Assembly (NCBI GenBank): GCA_030039525.1
Contig: JASHVI010000089.1
Coordinates: 1 to 8,771 of the forward strand
DNA from: Thermoplasmata archaeon
GTDB lineage: Archaea; Thermoplasmatota; Thermoplasmata; Lutacidiplasmatales; UBA184
Length of the DNA stretch: 8,771 bases
Direction: 5' to 3'
A program made the position numbers and the translations under genes. This document shows positions 4,971 through 8,771 of this stretch, piece after piece (the stretch's first letter is position 1; each line of letters starts with the position of its first letter). Below the pieces are notes generated by a model. The model ran no database searches, was not told the DNA's origin, and was given only the letters and a program-made list of their open reading frames with translations.

Positions 4971-6938
4971 CTACCGCTGCTCGGCGACGCCGTAGGGCGA
5001 TGCCGTGTGGACCCGGCTCGACCCGAAGGGCCGGAAGGCCTTCCCGCCCCCCTCGAAGAACTTCGAGAAGTGCTCGACGTACATCAGCCGCATCCCCTGG
5101 ATGCTCGGCTCGAAGACGGCGAGGATGAGCGTGAAGATCTGGCCGCCGACGACCACGACGATCCCGAGGACGATGAACAGGATCCCGACCCCCGTGAGCG
5201 AGGAGTGGATCATGCCGAGCCCGATCGTGTTGATCACGAGGGCGAGGATGACGCTCGCGAGGAGGATCCCGACGACCCGGAGGTACGAGAGGATGTGGGA
5301 GAGGAGCTCGATGAAGGTGAGGAGCGCCTCCATCACGCCGACGGAGAGCAGGATCGCGACGATGCCGCCGATGAGGCCGGCGAGCTCCAGGTCGGTGAAG
5401 ATCGCGTGCGCCGGGTTGATCTGGTTGCGGATCAGCGCGAGGCCGAAGAAGGCGAGGCCGAAGGCGGCGATCAGCGCGCCGGCCTTGGCGATCGCGTGGC
5501 GGCCCCGGTGGTGGAAGTACTCCTTGATCGCCGCGAGGGCGTAGCCGAAGCCGACCATCGCGAGGCCGAGGTAGCCGGAGAAGAGCAGCAGCGAGCCCGT
5601 GCTCCTTAGCGGGTCGAGGACCGGCGTATAGCTGAGGTGCCCGCCGAAGTACTCGTTGCCGAGGACGCCCATGCCGATCGCGATGAGGCAGCCCGGGGTG
5701 AGGGCGTAGGCGAGGTCCCGCATCGCGGACGGCGGCATCACCATCTTCGGGAACCCCTTGAGCGCGTTCGGGACCTTCTCGCGCCCGGGGAACCCGGCGA
5801 TCATCCAGAGGCAGAACCCGAGGATCACCGCGCCGTAGCCGACGTCGCCGACCATGACGCCGAAGAGGATCGGGAAGACGATGGCGAAGGTCCAGGTCGG
5901 GTCCCACTCGCTCGACTGCGGGAGCGAGTAGAACCGGATGAAGAACTCGAACCACCGGACGCCGCGCGGGTTCTCCATGACCGTCGGCGGCTCCTCGGTG
6001 GTCGCGATGTCGTAGACGTGGGCCCGGCCCCGCACGACCGCCTCGACGTGCTCGGCGACCTTCGGACGGTCCCGGGCCTTGATCCAGCCCTCCAGGGCGA
6101 AGGTCCGGTCCCCGGCCCCCATCCTCGGGTACGCCTCGAGCTTCCGGTTCTCGATGGCGAGGGCCTCCTCGAGGCCCGCGAGCGGCACGTACCAGTCGCG
6201 CGAGATCTCCGCGAGGCGAGCGCGGATCTCGGCGAGCCGCTGGTCGATCCGGGCCCGCTCCCCCTCGAGGCGCGGCCGCTCCTCCTCCGCGGTCCCGGTG
6301 AGGGCGGGGGCCGCGACGAGCTTCACGCCGTTCTGCTGCGCGATCCGTCCGATCGCCTCGGCCCGGTCCCTCGGCACCGCGAGGAGGAAGAGGACCTCCT
6401 CCCCGCCGGGAACGACCGTGAGGTGGCTCGCGTCGGTCGCGGCCCGGATCAGCGGCTCCGCCCGGGCGAACGCCGAGGGCTTCGCCGACCCGAAGAAGGC
6501 GAGCAGGCTCTGGCTCCGCAGGTACTCGAACCGCTCCCGGTAGAACGGGAAGCGATCGAGGAGGCCGAGCGTCTCGACGGCGGCGGCCCGGTCGGTGAGG
6601 AGCCCGTCCTCCTCCCGCTTCAGCGCGCCGACCTCGCCGTCGATCGGGACGGCCCGGGCCGCCTCGAGGACCTCCGGGAGGCTGTGGTAGGTCTTCGGGG
6701 GGCCGGCGGGGCGCCTCGGCAGCGCGGCCCGCAGCCCCCGGATCCTCAGCAGCTGGTCGGAGACCGGCCGCTGCTCGGTCGCGGCGTGGCCCGCGCCGAT
6801 CTGCTCGAGCGCCTCCTTGCCGAGCGGCTCGAGCTGGATGACCCCGAGGTCGTGGAGGACCCCGACGAGGAGCTCCTGGTCCTCCTGGAGCCCGACGAGG
6901 CCGACCTTGGCCATCGGGAGCGGGCGGAGGAACGGCAC
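4971..6938 (-). CDS. atpI: A-type ATP synthase subunit I (membrane stator, subunit a)
   Basis: Subunit I forms the two half-channels beside the K ring and anchors the peripheral stalks. The 655-residue protein has a cytoplasmic N-terminal half (1-345) with long helices, including RPRLEGERARIDQRLAEIRA at 221-240, and a membrane half with about eight hydrophobic segments. Family landmarks are ILFGVMVGDVGYGAVILGF (357-375), GLAMVGFGYALAAIKEYF (458-475), VMEALLTFIELLSHILSYLR (535-554) with the stator arginine R554, and MRLMYVEHFSKFFEGGGKAF (616-635) with R617. The start is GTG at 6938, chosen because AGGAGG lies 4 bases upstream; the internal ATG at 6914 (MAKVGLVGL) is too far from it. It is the last gene of the minus arm, 8 bp after atpH, preserving the usual H-I order. 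Confidence 0.95.
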   Translation of the reverse strand: MPFLRPLPMAKVGLVGLQEDQELLVGVLHDLGVIQLEPLGKEALEQIGAGHAATEQRPVSDQLLRIRGLRAALPRRPAGPPKTYHSLPEVLEAARAVPIDGEVGALKREEDGLLTDRAAAVETLGLLDRFPFYRERFEYLRSQSLLAFFGSAKPSAFARAEPLIRAATDASHLTVVPGGEEVLFLLAVPRDRAEAIGRIAQQNGVKLVAAPALTGTAEEERPRLEGERARIDQRLAEIRARLAEISRDWYVPLAGLEEALAIENRKLEAYPRMGAGDRTFALEGWIKARDRPKVAEHVEAVVRGRAHVYDIATTEEPPTVMENPRGVRWFEFFIRFYSLPQSSEWDPTWTFAIVFPILFGVMVGDVGYGAVILGFCLWMIAGFPGREKVPNALKGFPKMVMPPSAMRDLAYALTPGCLIAIGMGVLGNEYFGGHLSYTPVLDPLRSTGSLLLFSGYLGLAMVGFGYALAAIKEYFHHRGRHAIAKAGALIAAFGLAFFGLALIRNQINPAHAIFTDLELAGLIGGIVAILLSVGVMEALLTFIELLSHILSYLRVVGILLASVILALVINTIGLGMIHSSLTGVGILFIVLGIVVVVGGQIFTLILAVFEPSIQGMRLMYVEHFSKFFEGGGKAFRPFGSSRVHTASPYGVAEQR

Positions 6939-6942
6939 GGGC

Positions 6943-6948
6943 CCTCCT
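6943..6948 (-). promoter_or_regulatory. Ribosome binding site of atpI, overlapping the atpH stop
   Basis: AGGAGG on the minus strand overlaps the atpH TAG (6949-6947) and lies 4 bases before the GTG at 6938. It decides the GTG start over the downstream ATG and suggests translational coupling with atpH. Confidence 0.8.
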
Positions 6949-7309
6949 AGGCGTCCCGGAAGGCGCCGAGGACCGTCTTGAGGACCGCGTCGCGCTTGGC
7001 GGCGACGCTCTGCGTCGTCCTCTCCTCGATCTCCCGCGCGGCCTTGCCGCCCTCCGCGAGGAGCCCGGCGGCCTCCGCCTCGGCGGCGGCCCGGGCCTTC
7101 GCGAGGAAGCCGGTCCGCCAGGCCTCCGCCTCGGTGCGGGCCTGGTGGACGGCGGCGGCGGCCTCGTCCCCCAGCTGCTTCAGGGCCGCGTCGCCGCTGG
7201 CCTTCAGCTGGGCGAGCTTCGCCGCGGCCTCGAGCTCGATCTGGCGGACCCGCTTCAGCGACTCGACGTTCGCGCCGCCGTTGGCGGGCGGGGCCTCGTG
7301 CCCGCTCAT
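6947..7309 (-). CDS. atpH: A-type ATP synthase subunit H (peripheral stalk)
   Basis: Subunit H is the helical partner of subunit E in the peripheral stalk. The 120-residue protein has a short Gly/Pro/Asn-rich start (MSGHEAPPANGGANVESLKR), then one long Ala/Glu/Lys-rich amphipathic helix from about 15 to the end, with no TM segment. This composition and size fit AtpH/AhaH, and its position directly before atpI matches the conserved H-I pair. The frame stays open for 26 more codons upstream, but those overlap the small membrane ORF in another frame and are not H-like. The ATG at 7309 overlaps the previous gene's TGA as ATGA, which favours this start. H is poorly conserved, so identity rests on composition plus context. 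Confidence 0.85.
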   Translation of the reverse strand: MSGHEAPPANGGANVESLKRVRQIELEAAAKLAQLKASGDAALKQLGDEAAAAVHQARTEAEAWRTGFLAKARAAAEAEAAGLLAEGGKAAREIEERTTQSVAAKRDAVLKTVLGAFRDA

Positions 7310-7446
7310 GGGCGCACCACCCCGAAGGCGACGAAGGCGAGGATCAGGGCGAAGACGGCGCTCCACCGGAGGAGCACGATCCCCCACTGCCAGCGCAGGA
7401 AGCGGCGCTGCGTCGGGGTGAACAACGGCGGCGAGGTCTCAGGCAT
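7306..7446 (-). CDS. 46-residue single-TM protein encoded between atpD and atpH; unknown function
   Basis: I do not recognise this protein. Its frame overlaps the end of atpD by 8 bases (ATG at 7446, atpD TGA at 7441-7439) and the start of atpH by 4 bases (ATGA). The 46 residues begin MPETSPPLFTPTQRRFLRWQ, an Arg/Trp-rich amphipathic stretch, followed by a hydrophobic segment at about 22-44 (GIVLLRWSAVFALILAFVAF, then GVV) and the end RP. The positive-inside rule predicts the N-terminus inside. An AGGAGG site within atpD codons (7464-7459) lies 12 bases upstream. Without this ORF there would be a 129-bp untranslated gap in an otherwise tightly packed operon. It could be an assembly factor or accessory subunit of the membrane sector, by analogy with small bacterial AtpI/UncI or eukaryotic V-ATPase subunit e, but I see no homology to either. 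Confidence 0.75.
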   Translation of the reverse strand: MPETSPPLFTPTQRRFLRWQWGIVLLRWSAVFALILAFVAFGVVRP

Positions 7447-8086
7447 TCGCGAGGGCGGCCTCCTGCTCCGCCTCCATCTTGCGCTTCACCGTCTTCAGCA
7501 TCGAGAAGGCGTCGCGCTCCAATTCGTCGAACCGGAACTTGATCATCCGGACGGTCTGCTGGAGCCGCGGGATCAGCACGTTCTCGATCGCGCTCGCCCG
7601 TCGCTTCGTCTTCTCGATCTCGTAGAGGAGGCGCCGGAGCGCCGTCTCCTTCTCGGCGATGTCGAGGACGACGCGGTAGATCGCCTGGAACTCCCGGACC
7701 GACTCGTAGATCGGGGTCGGCTGGTCGAGGAGCGAGACCTCCGGGACCGGCTGGAACCTCCCGGCGTCGACGGTCGGGGTCTTCACGCCCATCACGTTCT
7801 TCGAGGAGATCACGACGGGCTTCACCGCCGGGAGCAGCATCGAGACGTTCTCGAGGCGGGTCGCCCCCTCCATCGACTCCGCCATGCGGATCGAGGCGTA
7901 GCCCCGGGCGATCTTCTTCTGCAGGTCCCCGCGCAGCGCGAGCGCCTGCTTCGAGAGGCTGAAGAACTCGGCGATGAGCGCGGAGCGCTTGAGCTTGAGC
8001 AGCTTCAGGCCCTTGCGGGCGAGGACGATCCGTCGCCGCGTCCGGAGGAGCTCGAGGCGCGTCGGCCGGACGTTCTCCTGCGCCAT
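7439..8086 (-). CDS. atpD: A-type ATP synthase subunit D (central rotor shaft)
   Basis: Subunit D forms the coiled-coil shaft inside the A3B3 head and transmits rotation between head and K ring. The 215-residue length is normal. Residues 7-40 carry the family start RPTRLELLRTRRRIVLARKG followed by LKLLKLKRSALIAE. The middle region (about 76-130) is the short globular part, and the second long helix (about 135-205) contains the highly conserved EIEKTKRRASAIENVLIPRL (156-175). No TM segments are present. The ATG at 8086 gives the standard N-terminus. It lies 15 bp after atpB, the usual B-D order, and its last codons overlap the start of the small membrane ORF. Confidence 0.96.
   Translation of the reverse strand: MAQENVRPTRLELLRTRRRIVLARKGLKLLKLKRSALIAEFFSLSKQALALRGDLQKKIARGYASIRMAESMEGATRLENVSMLLPAVKPVVISSKNVMGVKTPTVDAGRFQPVPEVSLLDQPTPIYESVREFQAIYRVVLDIAEKETALRRLLYEIEKTKRRASAIENVLIPRLQQTVRMIKFRFDELERDAFSMLKTVKRKMEAEQEAALANA
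7459..7464 (-). promoter_or_regulatory. Candidate ribosome binding site for the 46-residue ORF, inside atpD
   Basis: AGGAGG on the minus strand lies within the last codons of atpD, 12 bases before the small ORF's ATG at 7446. The spacing is longer than ideal. It supports real translation of the small ORF, but it also arises from Glu/Ala codons of atpD. Confidence 0.45.
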
Positions 8087-8101
8087 CGAACGGAGCGGCC
8101 C

Positions 8102-8771
8102 CTAGGCGGCCTTCGGGCCGCCCGCCCCGCGGTACTTCGCGATGAACTCCGGCTTGATGCGCTTCAGCTCCGCCTCGGGGAGCTCGGAGAGGAGGTCCCA
8201 GCCGATCGCGAGGCTCTCGTCGATCGACCGGTCCTCGTCGGGGCGCTGCCCGACGAACTCGGTCTCGAACCGCTCGGCGACCTTCAGGTAGATCCGGTCG
8301 GTGGCGCTGAGCGCCTCCTCGCCGACGATCGCGGAGAGGGCCCGCTGGTCCTTCCCCGTCGCGTAGGAGGCGTAGAGCTGGTCGGCGAGGCCCCGGTGGT
8401 CCTCCCGGGTCCGCCCCTTGCCGATCCCCTGGTTCATCAGCCTCGAGAGGCTCGTGAGCACGTCGATCGGCGGGTAGACCCCCTTGCGCTGCAGCTCCCG
8501 CGAGGCGACGATCTGCCCCTCGGTGATGTAGCCGGTGAGGTCCGGGATCGGGTGGGTGATGTCGTCGGCGGGCATCGTGAGGATCGGGAGCTGGGTGATC
8601 GAGCCCTTGCGGCCGTGGATCTTCCCCGCGCGCTCGTAGAGCGTCGCGAGGTCGGTGTAGAGGTAGCCGGGGTAGCCGCGCCGGCCCGGGACCTCCTCCC
8701 GGGCGGAGGCGATCTCGCGGAGCGCCTCGCAGTAGTTCGTCATGTCGGTGAGGACGACGAGGATGTGCATG
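8102..8771 (-). CDS. atpB: A-type ATP synthase subunit B (non-catalytic head subunit), C-terminal half; 5' end off the right edge
   Basis: Subunit B alternates with catalytic subunit A in the A3B3 head and contributes regulatory nucleotide sites. About 222 of the usual 460 or so residues are present. Diagnostic blocks in order are LTDMTNYCEALREIASAREE and PGRRGYPGYLYTDLATLYER near the left, then the segment ending DDITHPIPDLTGYITEGQIV, PPIDVLTSLSRLMNQGIGKG, and the DQLYASYATGKDQRALSAIV region. The C-terminus (ELKRIKPEFIAKYRG) is in the family position. The first Met seen in the window is internal; the real start lies beyond 8771, and subunit A is probably further upstream there. No frameshift is seen. 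It heads the visible part of the minus-strand B-D-small ORF-H-I unit. Confidence 0.97.
   Translation of the reverse strand, partial: MHILVVLTDMTNYCEALREIASAREEVPGRRGYPGYLYTDLATLYERAGKIHGRKGSITQLPILTMPADDITHPIPDLTGYITEGQIVASRELQRKGVYPPIDVLTSLSRLMNQGIGKGRTREDHRGLADQLYASYATGKDQRALSAIVGEEALSATDRIYLKVAERFETEFVGQRPDEDRSIDESLAIGWDLLSELPEAELKRIKPEFIAKYRGAGGPKAA

Noticed and set aside
6914..6914. Alternative ATG start for atpI at MAKVGLVGL
   Set aside because: The AGGAGG site is nearly 30 bases upstream of this ATG but only 4 bases from the GTG at 6938.
5637..6950. Open frame of 437 codons on the plus strand opposite atpI
   Set aside because: It is antisense to a strongly supported atpI and is low-complexity, dominated by Arg, Glu, Asp and Pro; a composition artefact.
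6947..7387. Longer version of atpH with 26 extra N-terminal residues
   Set aside because: The extension is Arg/Pro-rich, unlike subunit H, and overlaps the coupled membrane ORF. The ATGA junction at 7306-7309 favours the shorter start.
1..8771. Search for CRISPR arrays, tRNA genes, insertion sequences and inteins
   Set aside because: No regularly spaced repeats, tRNA-like folds, transposase motifs or terminal repeats were seen by eye, and the visible ATPase subunits have no intein-like insertions.

Overview
This is a very GC-rich archaeal window built around an A-type (A/V-type, A1Ao) ATP synthase gene cluster. I place it in the archaea because of the A-type ATPase subunit set (B, C, D, E, H, I, K), a clear TATA box upstream of atpK, apparently leaderless genes, and a DUF929-type membrane thioredoxin-like protein, a family I associate mainly with Thermoplasmata and Sulfolobales. 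An uncultured, GC-rich Thermoplasmatota lineage is my best guess. The lineage is inferred, not demonstrated.

Layout. Bases 1-341 (minus) hold the N-terminal part of ribonuclease Z, running off the left edge. A short divergent promoter region separates it from a plus-strand pair: a three-TM protein with an extracytoplasmic CPYC thioredoxin-like domain (431-1564) and a VKOR-family quinone-linked thiol oxidase (1577-2116). Together they look like a membrane disulfide-bond-forming module. A DUF169 protein (2125-2838, minus) converges on the VKOR gene with only 8 bp between stop codons. A 175-bp divergent intergenic region then carries the TATA box for atpK.

The ATP synthase genes lie in two convergent arms. 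The plus-strand arm is atpK-atpE-atpC (rotor ring, peripheral stalk, central-stalk socket; 3014-4936). The minus-strand arm, read from the right edge, is atpB (partial), atpD, an overlooked 46-codon single-TM ORF, atpH and atpI (8771-4971). The arms meet tail to tail over 34 bp that contain two GC-rich inverted repeats. The common archaeal order is H-I-K-E-C-F-A-B-D in one direction. Here H-I sits downstream of B-D, and K-E-C is on the opposite strand under its own promoter. Subunits A and F and the N-terminal half of B are not in the window and probably lie beyond the right edge.

The most interesting points are the small membrane ORF coupled by start/stop overlaps to both atpD and atpH, the split convergent ATPase cluster, the DUF929-VKOR pairing, and a rotor subunit K that keeps most but not all of the known Na+-ligand positions. 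No mobile elements, CRISPR arrays, tRNAs or rRNAs were seen, and no gene-free stretch exceeds 300 bp.
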